Shown here in pieces: positions 1-9,504 of a stretch of DNA of 64,000 bases. Below the pieces are notes generated by a model. It saw only the letters and a program-made list of their open reading frames with translations, did not search any database and was not told the DNA's origin. Source of the stretch: Corynebacterium epidermidicanis (lineage in GTDB: Bacteria > Actinomycetota > Actinomycetes > Mycobacteriales > Mycobacteriaceae). The stretch spans positions 1,302,001 to 1,366,000 of the forward strand of contig NZ_CP011541.1 in assembly GCF_001021025.1 (NCBI RefSeq). The letters run 5' to 3'. Both the position numbers and the translations under genes were made by a program. Position 1 is the first letter of the stretch, and each line of letters begins with the position of its first letter.

Positions 1-1019
1 ACGCCTAGGCGGTGGGCGTTGTTGCGGATGCGCGCGCGTCGCAGCTCGGAGCGTTCAAAAGACACGGCTTGGGCACCTGGAGTCGCGCGCAGAAACTCGA
101 TCGCCACCGAACCACTACCACCCCCGATGTCCCACAAGAGGTCCCCCGGAACCCCTTCCAGCGCGCAGACGGTCAGCGCGCGAATATGTGACTTGGTGAT
201 TTGCCCGTCGTGCTCATAGGCATCGTCCGGCAGGCCCGGGAGGACACTGCGTTGCCTGCTAAGATCAGGCACCACCGCGATCACATTCAATCCGCTAGCT
301 GGCTGTTCGACGGCTTCCGGAGTAGCATAGACGACCTCGGCCTGCGGGCCACCCAGATCGCTGAGCACGACGAGCTGAGCGGCTAAATGACCCTGATCGA
401 TGAGCAGCGAAGCTACGGCCTGTGGGGTAAACCGATCCCGGCCGAGAACGAGGAAAGGCTGTCCGGCGTCCAGATAAGGAACGATTTCCTCAACCCCAGC
501 GCGCACCAAGGACACCACCGGAGTGCCGTGAAGGGGCCACTTCAGCTCAGCACACGCCAAGGACACCGAAGATGGAGCTGGTAGAACCCGGAAATTCTCG
601 GCGCCGAACTCGCGCGCCAATGTCTGACCGATTCCATGAAACATCGGGTCACCAGACCCCAGCACAACGATGTTTTGGTGCCGCCAATTCTTCAAATACT
701 CCTTGATCGCCGGCACCAACGGCGAAGGCCATGCCTTCATCTGAGCGCCTACGTGTTCCGGAATGAGGCCCAATTGTCGGGTGGAGCCAATGATGAGATC
801 GGCGTCTTCGATGATGCTACGAGCGGTGGCAGACAGGTCATCGAAACCTCCCGGATTGATACCAATCACGTACACCCCGTGGTAGGGCACGGAAACGCTG
901 AAATCAGGGTCGGCGTCGCCATCCACGATTGCCAAATGCGGCGGATGAGAAGCACCGTCTGCATGCGACGCGTTCGGGTCATTCGGTGGATCCGCAGGAC
1001 GGTGCGCAGGGCTAGTCAT
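1..1019 (-). CDS. cobL: CobL-type precorrin-6Y C5,15-methyltransferase (decarboxylating), C-terminus cut by window edge
   Basis: A minus-strand reading frame opens with ATG at 1019 and stays open to the left edge, giving 339 full codons. The first ~200 residues resemble the CbiE-type tetrapyrrole methylase: a VYVIGINPGG start, a VVLGSGDPMFHG segment, and later LGRDRFTPQ. Near the visible end there is LPGLPDDAYEHDGQITK, and then WDIGGGSGSVAIEF, the SAM-binding motif of the CbiT-type half. This is the two-domain CobL layout, which methylates precorrin-6Y at C5 and C15 and removes the acetate carboxyl in the aerobic cobalamin pathway. About 28 residues at the start are Pro/His/Asp-rich and look unrelated to the enzyme fold, so the true start could be later. 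B12-dependent enzymes (metH, mutAB) lie in the same window. Confidence 0.88.
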   Translation of the reverse strand, partial: MTSPAHRPADPPNDPNASHADGASHPPHLAIVDGDADPDFSVSVPYHGVYVIGINPGGFDDLSATARSIIEDADLIIGSTRQLGLIPEHVGAQMKAWPSPLVPAIKEYLKNWRHQNIVVLGSGDPMFHGIGQTLAREFGAENFRVLPAPSSVSLACAELKWPLHGTPVVSLVRAGVEEIVPYLDAGQPFLVLGRDRFTPQAVASLLIDQGHLAAQLVVLSDLGGPQAEVVYATPEAVEQPASGLNVIAVVPDLSRQRSVLPGLPDDAYEHDGQITKSHIRALTVCALEGVPGDLLWDIGGGSGSVAIEFLRATPGAQAVSFERSELRRARIRNNAHRLG

Positions 1020-1041
1020 GTGAATATCCTAGCTGGTCACG

Positions 1042-1779
1042 CTACCTAGGCATGAGGCGCCACACCGGACGAGGCACGATCGACATCACATAGGCCAGCG
1101 CCCGCAACCGCCCGGGAATCCACACGGTAGCGCTGCCGCGACGCGGAGCGAGAACTGCGTCCGCCACGTCGGCTGGAGTGACAGACATCGGCGCCGGTTT
1201 CATTCCCGCCGTCATCGAACCGATGACAAAACCAGGGCGTGCCAACGTCACTGCAACCTTGCTGCCGTGCAGCTCATCCATCAATCCCTGGCAGAATGCA
1301 TCTAGCCCGGACTTGGTGGAACCGTAGACAAAGTTCGCTCGACGAGCTCGCCAGCCCGCAATCGATGAAAATGCATAGATCCGGCTCGTTGTTTTCTGGG
1401 TACGCATGCGCGCTGCCAACGCCAGCAGCGTGCTGATTTGCGCAGTGTAGTCAACCGTAGCGATGTCCCACGCGTGATCCGGGTTGCGCAGAGCACGCTC
1501 GTGCTCGCCTAGAATTCCGAAGCAAACAACGGCATGTGCAATCTCGCCCAGCTCGCTGGCCTGGTTGATCACCGTTTCGATGCTAGAAAAGTCCGTGGCC
1601 TCAAAGCACATCGTGTTCACTGTCGAAGCGCCGTCGGCAAGCAACTGCTCTTTGAGCTGCTCACAGGCCTGGGGGCGACGCGCGGCGAGAACCACCTGCT
1701 GCCCTGGCGCTAATCGACGCGCGATCTCGCCACCAATGTCACTGGTGGCGCCGAGGATGAGTACTACGGAATCGTTCAT
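1042..1779 (-). CDS. Short-chain dehydrogenase/reductase, DprE2-like
   Basis: This 245-residue classical SDR has a glycine-rich cofactor loop GATSDIGG at residues 10-17, the catalytic Ser within FSSIAGW (~138-139) and YGSTK with Tyr152 and Lys156. The overall pattern, including ARPGFVIGSMTAGMKPAP and the C-terminal PRPVWRLMPR, resembles DprE2, the reductase that makes decaprenylphosphoryl-arabinose, but several SDR paralogues share these features and dprE1 is not adjacent. The substrate is therefore open. It lies 22 bp upstream of cobL and 34 bp downstream of the M24 peptidase gene, all on the minus strand, so co-transcription is likely. Confidence 0.82.
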   Translation of the reverse strand: MNDSVVLILGATSDIGGEIARRLAPGQQVVLAARRPQACEQLKEQLLADGASTVNTMCFEATDFSSIETVINQASELGEIAHAVVCFGILGEHERALRNPDHAWDIATVDYTAQISTLLALAARMRTQKTTSRIYAFSSIAGWRARRANFVYGSTKSGLDAFCQGLMDELHGSKVAVTLARPGFVIGSMTAGMKPAPMSVTPADVADAVLAPRRGSATVWIPGRLRALAYVMSIVPRPVWRLMPR

Positions 1780-1813
1780 GGCTTTAGCCGGACCTTTCGG
1801 AGTGCGCGGGCGA

Positions 1814-2962
1814 CTAGGCCAGCTGGTGGGTGTTATTGTTCAGGGATTCGCAGCCGGTTTCGGTGACCACCACGATGTCTTCAATGCGAGCCCCGAACTT
1901 TCCAGGCACGTAGATGCCTGGCTCGATGGAAAAGGCCATCCCTGGCTCCAGCACGAGGTCGTTACCAGCCATAATGAACGGTTCTTCGTGGGTGGACAGC
2001 CCGATGCCATGGCGCGTGCGATGGATAAACTCCGCGCCATAACCAGCCTTGCTGATGACATCCCGAGCCACATCGTCAATGCTTGCGGCGGTCACTCCCG
2101 GGCGGACCGCTGCCACCGCTGCACGCTGGGCCTGGTAAAGCACCTGGTAAAGACGTGCATACTCCGGATCGACCGCGGCGCCTGGCCCGCCGACCACATA
2201 CGTGCGAGTGCAGTCTGAATGGTAGCCAGCACCCCAGGTCCCGCCGATGTCTACCACGACAACGTCACCGTCGGTTAGCTGGCGATCAGAAAAATCGTGG
2301 TGGGCGTTTGCCCCGTTTGGCCCCGAACCTACGATGACGAAATCAACCGCGGTGTGGCCAACGTCAAGAATAAGTTGCTCCAGTTGTTGGGCCACAGCCC
2401 GCTCGGTTATACCTGCGCGCAGTAAATTGGGAACCTGGGCGTGGACCTGGTCGATTGCCTTTCCTGCTGCCCGCAGCTGGTCGATTTCTTCCTCATCTTT
2501 ACGCATGAACAGCTCCTTGAGCAGCGAGGAAGCCAAGACCGTCTCCCGTCCGGCAGCGCGCAGAATCTCTTGCAGCGGGAAAATATGATCGGCGGTGAGC
2601 GTCGCACCAAGCCCCACCCGCGCTCCGCGTTCCGAGGGGGCGGTTTCCGAGAGTCGCAAAGCCTCGATGGCCAAAGCATGTGGATCTGCGCCGTCCTCCC
2701 AGCCCACGATCTCGACGTCTAGCTCCCCCAATGCGCTGCGGGCCAATTCGCCGCGGTCAACCGCTGGAAGCAAGAAAGACGGTGTCCCCTGTGCCGGAAT
2801 AACCAGCGCGGTCAAGCGTTCGTGGGTGCTGAGCCAGGAGCCCGTCAAGTAGGCAAGTTCAGCACCGGTGCCAAACACTAAACCATCCAGGCCGGCTGCG
2901 TTGGCCAGTTCGGCGGCATGACGGATTCGGCGGGCATACACAGACACAGGAAAATTGCTCAT
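1814..2962 (-). CDS. pepQ: M24-family Xaa-Pro aminopeptidase/dipeptidase
   Basis: The 382-residue protein has the two-domain creatinase/prolidase fold. The N-terminal part is the substrate-gating domain, and the C-terminal pita-bread domain carries the five expected metal ligands: Asp238 (VVVVDIG), Asp250 (HSDCTRTY), His318 (RHGIG), Glu347 (SIEPG) and Glu361 (ARIEDI). It should cleave Xaa-Pro bonds in peptides in the cytoplasm using two divalent metals. The start ATG at 2962 fits the family length. It sits between helY and the SDR gene on the same strand, close to the tat-paf block. Whether it is strictly a dipeptidase or an aminopeptidase cannot be told from sequence alone. Confidence 0.9.
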   Translation of the reverse strand: MSNFPVSVYARRIRHAAELANAAGLDGLVFGTGAELAYLTGSWLSTHERLTALVIPAQGTPSFLLPAVDRGELARSALGELDVEIVGWEDGADPHALAIEALRLSETAPSERGARVGLGATLTADHIFPLQEILRAAGRETVLASSLLKELFMRKDEEEIDQLRAAGKAIDQVHAQVPNLLRAGITERAVAQQLEQLILDVGHTAVDFVIVGSGPNGANAHHDFSDRQLTDGDVVVVDIGGTWGAGYHSDCTRTYVVGGPGAAVDPEYARLYQVLYQAQRAAVAAVRPGVTAASIDDVARDVISKAGYGAEFIHRTRHGIGLSTHEEPFIMAGNDLVLEPGMAFSIEPGIYVPGKFGARIEDIVVVTETGCESLNNNTHQLA

Positions 2963-3001
2963 AGTTTTCCAGTGTAGGAGCTGGGGCGACTCGAGCGCGG
3001 G

Positions 3002-5797
3002 TTAGGCTCCGATCGCGACCACGCCACGACGAATAGCATCCACCGCCTGCCGGGCCGTCCGACAGATCTCATCGGTATAGCCAGTCTTTTTGACCTGCTC
3101 TAGTACGTCTACCACCTGGCGGCATTGCCGTACGAAGTCGCCTGGGGTGAGCTCCGCGCCGGAAGCATTCGCAGCCTGCAGGCAATAATCGAGTGGCGCG
3201 CCAGCGGTCCATTGGTGCATCGCCAATGCGAAACCGGGATCGGGCATCCGGGTCACCGGTAGGCGATGCCTGCGCTCATCGGATTCCAGTTCGGTCCAGA
3301 TGCTGTAGGTGGCGGTCATCGCGGTGGCCATCTCATCTGTGGCTGCCTCGGGTTCCCCGCCGCTTTCTTTGCGGTTTTCGAAGGTGCACAGTGATACCAC
3401 CCCCGCCAGCTCTGCGGGGTCTAGCTCATTCCAAATTCCCCTCCGCAGGCATTGGGCAACGAGCAGGTCTGACTCGTTGTGGATCTGGGCAAGCCGCTCC
3501 CCTTCATCGGTGATGACGGGGATGTCCCGGCCTTCGACCTCCTGGAACTCTACATAATCCAGCTCAGCCAACAAGTTGAGGATTCGATCGAAGGTGCGTC
3601 CCAACGTATCGGTGGCTGCCGAGACCTTTGAATCCAGTCGATCGAAATCGCGTTGGCGGCGGGCCAACCGTTCCGCGATTCGACTCAGTTGCTCCCGGTC
3701 GGGCCAATGGTGTGCGGGGTGGGCACGAAGCTCCGCCCGGAGTTCGTTAACTTTGCTATTGCCACGCACCCGCGGTTCCAAGCGCATCCGCTTCGGCCGC
3801 GGGTAGTTCCCGCGCTGGAACTTCTGCACGACATACTTCGCCCCTCGTCGCGGATGATGCGTGACATCACGAGGCAGCGACATGCTGCCCACGACGACCG
3901 GTGGCACCCCAAAGGACTCAGCGTCGACCCTGCCCGACCAGCCAGTTTCCATGGTGATCCAGGGCTTCGGGTCATACTTGTTGGACGCCGCGGACACTAC
4001 CACTGCCAACAGCGGGTGTTTCTTGCCTGGCATCGCGATCACGTCCCCGTTCTGCAGCGAGCGCAGCACCGCGGTGGCCTCGTCAAAGCGTGACTCTAAA
4101 GCGTGCCGCTTGGCATCCTTTTCCGCATCCTTGAGCTCGCGGCGGATACGAGCATATTCCATGAATTCCGCCACCGGGTCGCCTGTCGACGGCGGATTGG
4201 TCGCCGCAATGGCGTCGGCAAGCTCGGCTTTGAGCTTATTGACCTGGTGTTCCGCGCGGTCCAGCTCGGCGACCTCGGTGACCACCGAACCGTCAGCCTG
4301 ATATTGTGCGAAGGACTTCTCGATCAGCCGGTGCGCCGAATCGAAGCCGATGGTGGCCAGCAGGTTCACGCTCATGTTGTAGCCGGGAGCGAACGTCGAG
4401 ATCAGCGGGTAGGTGCGGGTGGACGCAAGACCAGCTACTCCGCGGGGATCCATGGCTGGCGCCCACTGCACCACCGCGTTGCCCAAGGTATCGATGCCTC
4501 GCCGTCCCGCACGGCCCGTCAGCTGCGTGTATTGCCCGGGCGTGAGGTCAACATGCGCTTCCCCGTTGTACTTGACGAGCTTTTCTAGCACGACGCTGCG
4601 GGCGGGCATGTTGATTCCCAACGCGAGCGTTTCTGTAGCGAAGACGGCGCGCACCAAGCCTAAGGTGAACAGCTCCTCGACGATGTGTCGAAACGCGGGC
4701 AGCATACCGGCGTGGTGCGCTGCAAACCCGCGCATCAGCGCCTGTTTCCAACGCTTGAAATCCAGCACCTCAAGGTCTTCAACCGGAATGTCGGCCACGC
4801 CCTTATCGACGATCTCGGCGATGCGGTTGGCTTCGTCCTGGTCGGTCAATACAAGTTGGGAACGCATGCATTGATACAGCGCGCCGTCGCAACCCGCGCG
4901 TGAGAAGATAAACGTGATCGCAGGCAGCATGTTTTGGGCTTGCAGGATGCGTAAAACCTCTGGGCGCCCCAGCGGACGGAAACGATCCTGTGGTCGGGCT
5001 TCTCCTGAGCGCCCACGACGGTTGTCCCACTGCTCCCCGCGTCGGCTACGCGATCGGAACCCATCTTTGCGTTCGTAGCCGCGCGAGGATCCGTCGTCGC
5101 CGGATTCCAAGCGCTGGATGTAGTGCTCGAGGTCTCGATTGACTTTCCCGGTGCCGGAGCCATCGAAAAGCGGGAAAATTTTCCGTCCCACCAGCATCCA
5201 TTGGTCCAGGGGGACGGGGCGACGCTCCGAGACAATGACGGTGGTATCACCCCGAACCGCAGTCAGCCAGGCGCCGAATTCCTCCGAGTTGGATACTGTG
5301 GCCGAAAGGCCGATGATGTTCACGCTGTCATCAAGATTGAGGATGACTTCTTCCCACACCGCACCTCGAGAGGCATCGGCGAGGAAGTGAATCTCGTCCA
5401 TCACCACATGCGTAAGCCGATCCAGTGCGGAGGATTCGGCATAGATCATGTTGCGCAAGACTTCGGTGGTCATCACGACGATCTCGGCATCGCCATTGAT
5501 GGACACGTCACCGGTGAGCAATCCGACGGCGTCATCCCCATGGACTTTTCGCAAGTCATGGAACTTCTGATTGCTGAGCGCCTTGATCGGCGTCGTATAG
5601 AAGCACTTTGTGCCCTGGCTGAGTGCCAGGGACACGGCGAACTCGCCGACGATCGTCTTGCCCGCGCCGGTTGGAGCGCATACCAACACGCCGTGGCCAG
5701 CCTCTACGGCTTCGCAGCCTTCTATTTGGAAGTCGTCGAGTGGGAAGCCGAGGTTGGCGACGAAGGTGTCAAAATGCGAGACGCCAGAAACAGTCAT
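3002..5797 (-). CDS. helY: Ski2-like superfamily 2 RNA/DNA helicase HelY
   Basis: A large DEVH-type helicase of 931 residues from ATG at 5797; a TTG three codons upstream (5806) keeps the frame, but the GGAGG just before the ATG argues for the ATG. Motifs in order: Walker A CAPTGAGKT (~40-48), VMDEIH, LSATVSNSEEF, TETLALGINMPA, and QLTGRAGRRGID (motif VI). The C-terminal third is of the arch/DSHCT type (…TFENRKESGG…). Between the two RecA cores there is an Arg/Gly/Ser-rich insert, around residues 225-270, that looks flexible and nucleic-acid binding. Mycobacterial helY lies next to tatC in the same order. The role is probably RNA processing or decay; the substrate is unknown. Confidence 0.92.
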   Translation of the reverse strand: MTVSGVSHFDTFVANLGFPLDDFQIEGCEAVEAGHGVLVCAPTGAGKTIVGEFAVSLALSQGTKCFYTTPIKALSNQKFHDLRKVHGDDAVGLLTGDVSINGDAEIVVMTTEVLRNMIYAESSALDRLTHVVMDEIHFLADASRGAVWEEVILNLDDSVNIIGLSATVSNSEEFGAWLTAVRGDTTVIVSERRPVPLDQWMLVGRKIFPLFDGSGTGKVNRDLEHYIQRLESGDDGSSRGYERKDGFRSRSRRGEQWDNRRGRSGEARPQDRFRPLGRPEVLRILQAQNMLPAITFIFSRAGCDGALYQCMRSQLVLTDQDEANRIAEIVDKGVADIPVEDLEVLDFKRWKQALMRGFAAHHAGMLPAFRHIVEELFTLGLVRAVFATETLALGINMPARSVVLEKLVKYNGEAHVDLTPGQYTQLTGRAGRRGIDTLGNAVVQWAPAMDPRGVAGLASTRTYPLISTFAPGYNMSVNLLATIGFDSAHRLIEKSFAQYQADGSVVTEVAELDRAEHQVNKLKAELADAIAATNPPSTGDPVAEFMEYARIRRELKDAEKDAKRHALESRFDEATAVLRSLQNGDVIAMPGKKHPLLAVVVSAASNKYDPKPWITMETGWSGRVDAESFGVPPVVVGSMSLPRDVTHHPRRGAKYVVQKFQRGNYPRPKRMRLEPRVRGNSKVNELRAELRAHPAHHWPDREQLSRIAERLARRQRDFDRLDSKVSAATDTLGRTFDRILNLLAELDYVEFQEVEGRDIPVITDEGERLAQIHNESDLLVAQCLRRGIWNELDPAELAGVVSLCTFENRKESGGEPEAATDEMATAMTATYSIWTELESDERRHRLPVTRMPDPGFALAMHQWTAGAPLDYCLQAANASGAELTPGDFVRQCRQVVDVLEQVKKTGYTDEICRTARQAVDAIRRGVVAIGA

Positions 5798-5833
5798 GCC
5801 CTCCAACCTACCTGTGAGCCGAATGCGGGGTAC

Positions 5834-6952
5834 TTAGAGCACGTCGTCGAAAGCAGAGGTGGGCTTTTCGCCTAAGTCACCCAACTCCGCGTTGCCACGG
5901 ATGAACGAACTCGGCGTCGGCGCTACTGGGCCGGATGGCTGAACTGCAGAACTGCCAAAAGGTTCCGGTGTGGGATTGATCGGTGCTGGGCGCTCCACTG
6001 GGGCCGGCGCATCGGCACCGCCCGGAACGGTGGATAATGGCGTTGCTGCGTCATCATCGACATCGAGCCAATCAGGGCGATTCTTTGCTCGGCGCTTGTC
6101 ATTAATTCGGGTGAATTGCAATGCTAATTCGACGAGTAAGGACAATGCCACTGCGAGCGCCACCATCGATACGGGGTCCTGACCCGGAGTCATGAATGCA
6201 GCGAAGGCAAACAACGCAAGGATGATAATCCGGCGCTTGTCTTTGACGGCTTCGTATTCAAGCACCCCTGCGATGTTCAGCATCGCGATAACCAGTGGCA
6301 CTTCAAAGCTCACGCCGAAGATCAACAGCAAAGCGAGCAGGAAGCTGTAGTACTGCTGGCCATTTAGAGCAGCCACCTGTGCGTTATCGCCAATGGAAAG
6401 CAAGACATCCAAGCCGTAAGACACCACAAAGTAAGCCAAGAACGCGCCGGAGACGAACAGTAGCACCGCGATGGACACGAAGGCAAAGGTCCACCGACGC
6501 TCATTCTTCATTAATCCTGGCGTGATAAAACCCCAGATCTGCGCCAGCCACACCGGTGAGGCGAAGACGGTCCCCGCTAGTGCGCCCACTTTTAGACGCA
6601 ACATGAACATTTCAAATGGGGCGGTTGCCAGCAATTTACAGCTGCCATCGTGGGAGAAGTCGGCGCGTCGTTCAATCGGCAAGGAACAGTACGGCCCGCG
6701 CAGGATTTCGCCCAAGGACGTCACCCCGAAAAATGAGTGTTGGTACCACAGGAAGCCCGCGACGGTACCTACCGCCAACGCCAACAAGGAGATGATCAGC
6801 CGACGACGCAGCTCCTGGATGTGCTCAACCAGTGACATTGAGCCGTCTGGGTTCTTTGGGCGTCGAGTAGCCCGTCGTTTCTGCTTTATCGACGAGCTGT
6901 TGGACCCTGGAGGCATAGCCTGCGCTCCTGCGTTGGCACTTGGGGTGCTCAT
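5834..6952 (-). CDS. tatC: Sec-independent protein translocase TatC
   Basis: TatC forms, with TatB-type and TatA proteins, the twin-arginine translocase that exports folded proteins. The core begins with the conserved cytoplasmic MSLVEHIQELRRRLI and continues through six hydrophobic segments, with SPVWLAQIWGFITPGL and LIFGVSFEVPLV as family landmarks. Two extensions are unusual: a ~40-residue Ser/Lys/Arg-rich N-terminus before the core, and a ~80-residue Pro/Ala-rich cytoplasmic tail after the last membrane segment. I chose ATG at 6952; an in-frame TTG at 6964 has a slightly better upstream GGAAAG, so the start is uncertain by four codons. tatA lies directly upstream and helY directly downstream. 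Confidence 0.95.
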   Translation of the reverse strand: MSTPSANAGAQAMPPGSNSSSIKQKRRATRRPKNPDGSMSLVEHIQELRRRLIISLLALAVGTVAGFLWYQHSFFGVTSLGEILRGPYCSLPIERRADFSHDGSCKLLATAPFEMFMLRLKVGALAGTVFASPVWLAQIWGFITPGLMKNERRWTFAFVSIAVLLFVSGAFLAYFVVSYGLDVLLSIGDNAQVAALNGQQYYSFLLALLLIFGVSFEVPLVIAMLNIAGVLEYEAVKDKRRIIILALFAFAAFMTPGQDPVSMVALAVALSLLVELALQFTRINDKRRAKNRPDWLDVDDDAATPLSTVPGGADAPAPVERPAPINPTPEPFGSSAVQPSGPVAPTPSSFIRGNAELGDLGEKPTSAFDDVL

Positions 6953-7118
6953 GGTGCGTAACAATCACTTTCCACAAAAGAATCCATCACCGGGAAAGGT
7001 GGTGGTTTGCAGCCCACCTCGTGCACGGTGAAAATGCCCGGCGTGATCTCACCAAAAGTGAGATACCACCGAGCATGAGTGCACAGATGAGCCTTGGTTA
7101 ACTATCGACGGCAACCGA

Positions 7119-7433
7119 CTACTGAGCTGGATTCTGTGGGTACTGCTGATTGCCCGGAGCCGGCTGCTGAGGGTACGCCTGCTCAACCAGCTGTTGAGGG
7201 TATGGCTGCTGAACTGGCTGTGCGTAGCCCTGAGCTTGCTGTTGCGGGTAGCCCTGTGGCAACTGTGGCTGCGCTGGTTGCTGGTCGTCATTCTGCATTT
7301 CCTTCACTTCAGACTTGAAGATGCGCATGGAGCGACCGAGGGAACGAGCAGCGTCCGGCAGCTTCTTCGCGCCGAAGAGCAGGATGACCAGGACGGCGAT
7401 GATGATGAGCTCGGTAGGGCCAAGATTTGGCAT
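7119..7433 (-). CDS. tatA: Twin-arginine translocase subunit TatA
   Basis: A 104-residue protein with the typical TatA build: a short N-terminus with Gly5-Pro6 ([10 protein letters not shown]), one membrane helix (~residues 8-20), the hinge FGAKKLPD and the amphipathic helix [18 protein letters not shown]. From about residue 48 to the end the tail is almost only Gln, Pro, Tyr and Ala in irregular PQQ repeats; this is much more repetitive than needed for transport. TatA oligomers form the pore when TatC engages a twin-arginine substrate. Adjacent tatC and the same order as in mycobacteria (pafC-tatA-tatC-helY) support the call. Confidence 0.95.
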   Translation of the reverse strand: MPNLGPTELIIIAVLVILLFGAKKLPDAARSLGRSMRIFKSEVKEMQNDDQQPAQPQLPQGYPQQQAQGYAQPVQQPYPQQLVEQAYPQQPAPGNQQYPQNPAQ

Positions 7434-7474
7434 GAGTTACCTCGTTTGATGGAGACGATCGGATAAATGCAGTG

Positions 7475-8467
7475 TTAGGAACGCATGGTGCCTATCGCGC
7501 TATCATACGCTGCCAGTCCAGCGAGTGCGCGTTGGGTGAGGGCCTGCGCGGCGGAATGATTGTCCGCTATGACGATGGACCCGCCCTGGCTCAAAATGAA
7601 CCGCTGCAGCCAAGCGTCTGAGGCAACCCGCAAGGTGGCGTAACGCCATCTCGCGTCGTGCCAGTCTTTGAGTTCCATGGGAACGTAATCGGCCAGCCAC
7701 AAAGCCTCGCGCGCGACCTTTATCAGGACGTCACGGCTGTTCTTGGACAAGGAAAATGGGTCCCTGGCATCGAATACCAGTTGTCTTGCGTGCGGTTCGG
7801 CAGGTTCGTCCAGAACGACGATGTCGCTCATTCGATCCAGCCGAAAGTTGCGATGGGCAGCCTTGTCGTGGTCCCACCCCACTAAGTACGTGCCAGTCTG
7901 GGCGCTGAAGATGCGGGTGATGGAAATCACTCGTTGGCTAAGGTGCTCCTCATTAAGTGAATGGTAGCTAAAGCTAATGCGGCGGCGTTCATCTACCGCT
8001 CGGCGCACCGACTCAATGGCTGTCTCCACTTCTGATTGAGAGGTATCGGCCTCTGCAATTGCGTCGACGACAGCTTCAACTGAACGTCCCATCAACCCGC
8101 GCAGCTTGGCCGCTGCACTGAGGACTGCGTCCCGGTTTATGAGCCCGGGCGATTGCTCTAAATTTTCCAACGCGAGCAGCAATGCACCGGCTTCCCGGTG
8201 GGTCAAGCGTAACGGCTTGTCCAAACCCTGAGTTTCTAGCACTCGCACCCCAGAGTAATCAATCTCGAGGTCCACGAGGTCACCCGGGTAGAGACCTGGA
8301 AGCCCGCAGCACCACAACCGGTTGAGGTCATCTTTGATCTGTTCAGGAGACATGCCAAGGTCCGCTGCCGCCTCCATCAGGGAATGATCTGGGTGGGAGG
8401 CAAAATAGGGCAACAGATTGAGCATCCGGACTAAGCCCGGAAGGTATTCGTGTCCACGCGCAGCCAT
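7475..8467 (-). CDS. pafC: WYL-domain transcription regulator PafC
   Basis: This 330-residue protein has an N-terminal winged-helix portion (LVRMLNLLPYFASHPDHSLMEAAADLGMSPEQI) and a WYL domain with ISFSYHS and GTYLVGWDHDKAAHRNFRLDRM. Together with PafB it forms PafBC, the heteromeric activator of the LexA-independent DNA-damage response described in mycobacteria. Its start codon overlaps the stop codon of pafB by one base (TAATG at 8467), so the two are translationally coupled. Despite the name it is not an enzyme of pupylation; it only shares the operon with pafA. Confidence 0.92.
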   Translation of the reverse strand: MAARGHEYLPGLVRMLNLLPYFASHPDHSLMEAAADLGMSPEQIKDDLNRLWCCGLPGLYPGDLVDLEIDYSGVRVLETQGLDKPLRLTHREAGALLLALENLEQSPGLINRDAVLSAAAKLRGLMGRSVEAVVDAIAEADTSQSEVETAIESVRRAVDERRRISFSYHSLNEEHLSQRVISITRIFSAQTGTYLVGWDHDKAAHRNFRLDRMSDIVVLDEPAEPHARQLVFDARDPFSLSKNSRDVLIKVAREALWLADYVPMELKDWHDARWRYATLRVASDAWLQRFILSQGGSIVIADNHSAAQALTQRALAGLAAYDSAIGTMRS

Positions 8468-9504
8468 TAGCTCTTCTCCTCAGTATTGGCAGTCGCCTGT
8501 TCCTCGCATGCATCCTTGTGTGCCTCAGCGACCGCTCGCAAATGCCCGATGACTGCTTCGCGCGCGGTCTGTGGGGCCAAGACCAGGGCAAAGGGAGCAT
8601 GAGCCGCGGCGGACCGAACCAACCAACCCTGATCGACATTGGCTAGCTCGTAAGTGTCATAACCCGGGATATCGTCGCGAGCAACAAGCGTGCCGACCTC
8701 GGTGAGTTCCCGGGCACGCCCCGGTTGGATGGCCACGGTGGCGTCGATAAGCTGGTGCCCCCGGCGCAATGAGTTTGTCACTAGTGCCTGCAAGTCCTCG
8801 GCCGGCGGTTTTGGGTGGGTGGCTGTGCCGGACTGGGTAATGTCTGAGATTCGGTTGATGCGGAAACTTCGTGGTTCATCACGGTCGAGATCGAATCCGA
8901 CCAGGTAGAGGCGATTGCGTAGTGGGACCAGGCCCCATGGGTCCATGTGGCGGGTTTGCGTCTCGCTGTCGGCCGCAGCTTGGTAAGAAAAGCTGATTGC
9001 TAGCCCTTTGCTGCAGGCACGCAGAATCCGGTCGAGATCGATGGCGGTGATGGAAGCGATGTCGCCGACGGTGGTAAATTCAGCGCCGCCGAGCTCGCGG
9101 TGTGCACCGGCGGCTGCGATTTTTGTCCAACCTGAACGGGCGAAGGCCGCGAGTTCTTGGTTCATCCCCATGTCCCCTGCCAACCCCAGGACGGTAGCCT
9201 CAGCCGGGGTGAAGTTGATTTCCGGGAGCGCATAGTCGTCGGCGGCGAGGCGATGGGCTGGTTGTACTACGCCGTCGGGAGTGCGAAACTCGGCAATCGT
9301 TTCGATGGGGACACCCACGAGCAGGAGATCCCTGCGATCCCGCGCAAAGAGCTTTTTAAAGGCCGTCTCGCCAAGGTTTTGATAGCCATCGACGTTGCTG
9401 TGGATCCATTTGCCAGTTAGGTATTTCTTGCCCAGCCGATCGGCGTTAAGAAACGCGAACGTGAGATTCATCAAGCGTTCAAGCCGGGGGTCCTTTTCGG
9501 TCAT
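8467..9504 (-). CDS. pafB: WYL-domain transcription regulator PafB
   Basis: The 345-residue partner of PafC begins MTEKDPRLERLMNLTFAFLNADRLG, a winged-helix start, and carries a WYL region (AISFSYQAAADSE… and LRNRLYLVGFDLDRDEPRSFRINRI). PafB and PafC are paralogues and act together at DNA-damage-inducible promoters in mycobacteria. The ATG at 9504 overlaps the pafA stop by four bases (ATGA), giving coupled translation pafA-pafB-pafC. No operator can be assigned here from sequence alone. Confidence 0.92.
   Translation of the reverse strand: MTEKDPRLERLMNLTFAFLNADRLGKKYLTGKWIHSNVDGYQNLGETAFKKLFARDRRDLLLVGVPIETIAEFRTPDGVVQPAHRLAADDYALPEINFTPAEATVLGLAGDMGMNQELAAFARSGWTKIAAAGAHRELGGAEFTTVGDIASITAIDLDRILRACSKGLAISFSYQAAADSETQTRHMDPWGLVPLRNRLYLVGFDLDRDEPRSFRINRISDITQSGTATHPKPPAEDLQALVTNSLRRGHQLIDATVAIQPGRARELTEVGTLVARDDIPGYDTYELANVDQGWLVRSAAAHAPFALVLAPQTAREAVIGHLRAVAEAHKDACEEQATANTEEKS

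Noticed and set aside
1484..2218. 244-residue plus-strand frame spanning the SDR and peptidase genes
   Set aside because: It crosses two good minus-strand genes and the gap between them, and its residues have no domain pattern.
5123..5875. 250-residue plus-strand frame over helY
   Set aside because: Antisense to the helicase N-terminal half, where Walker A and DEIH are coded on the other strand.
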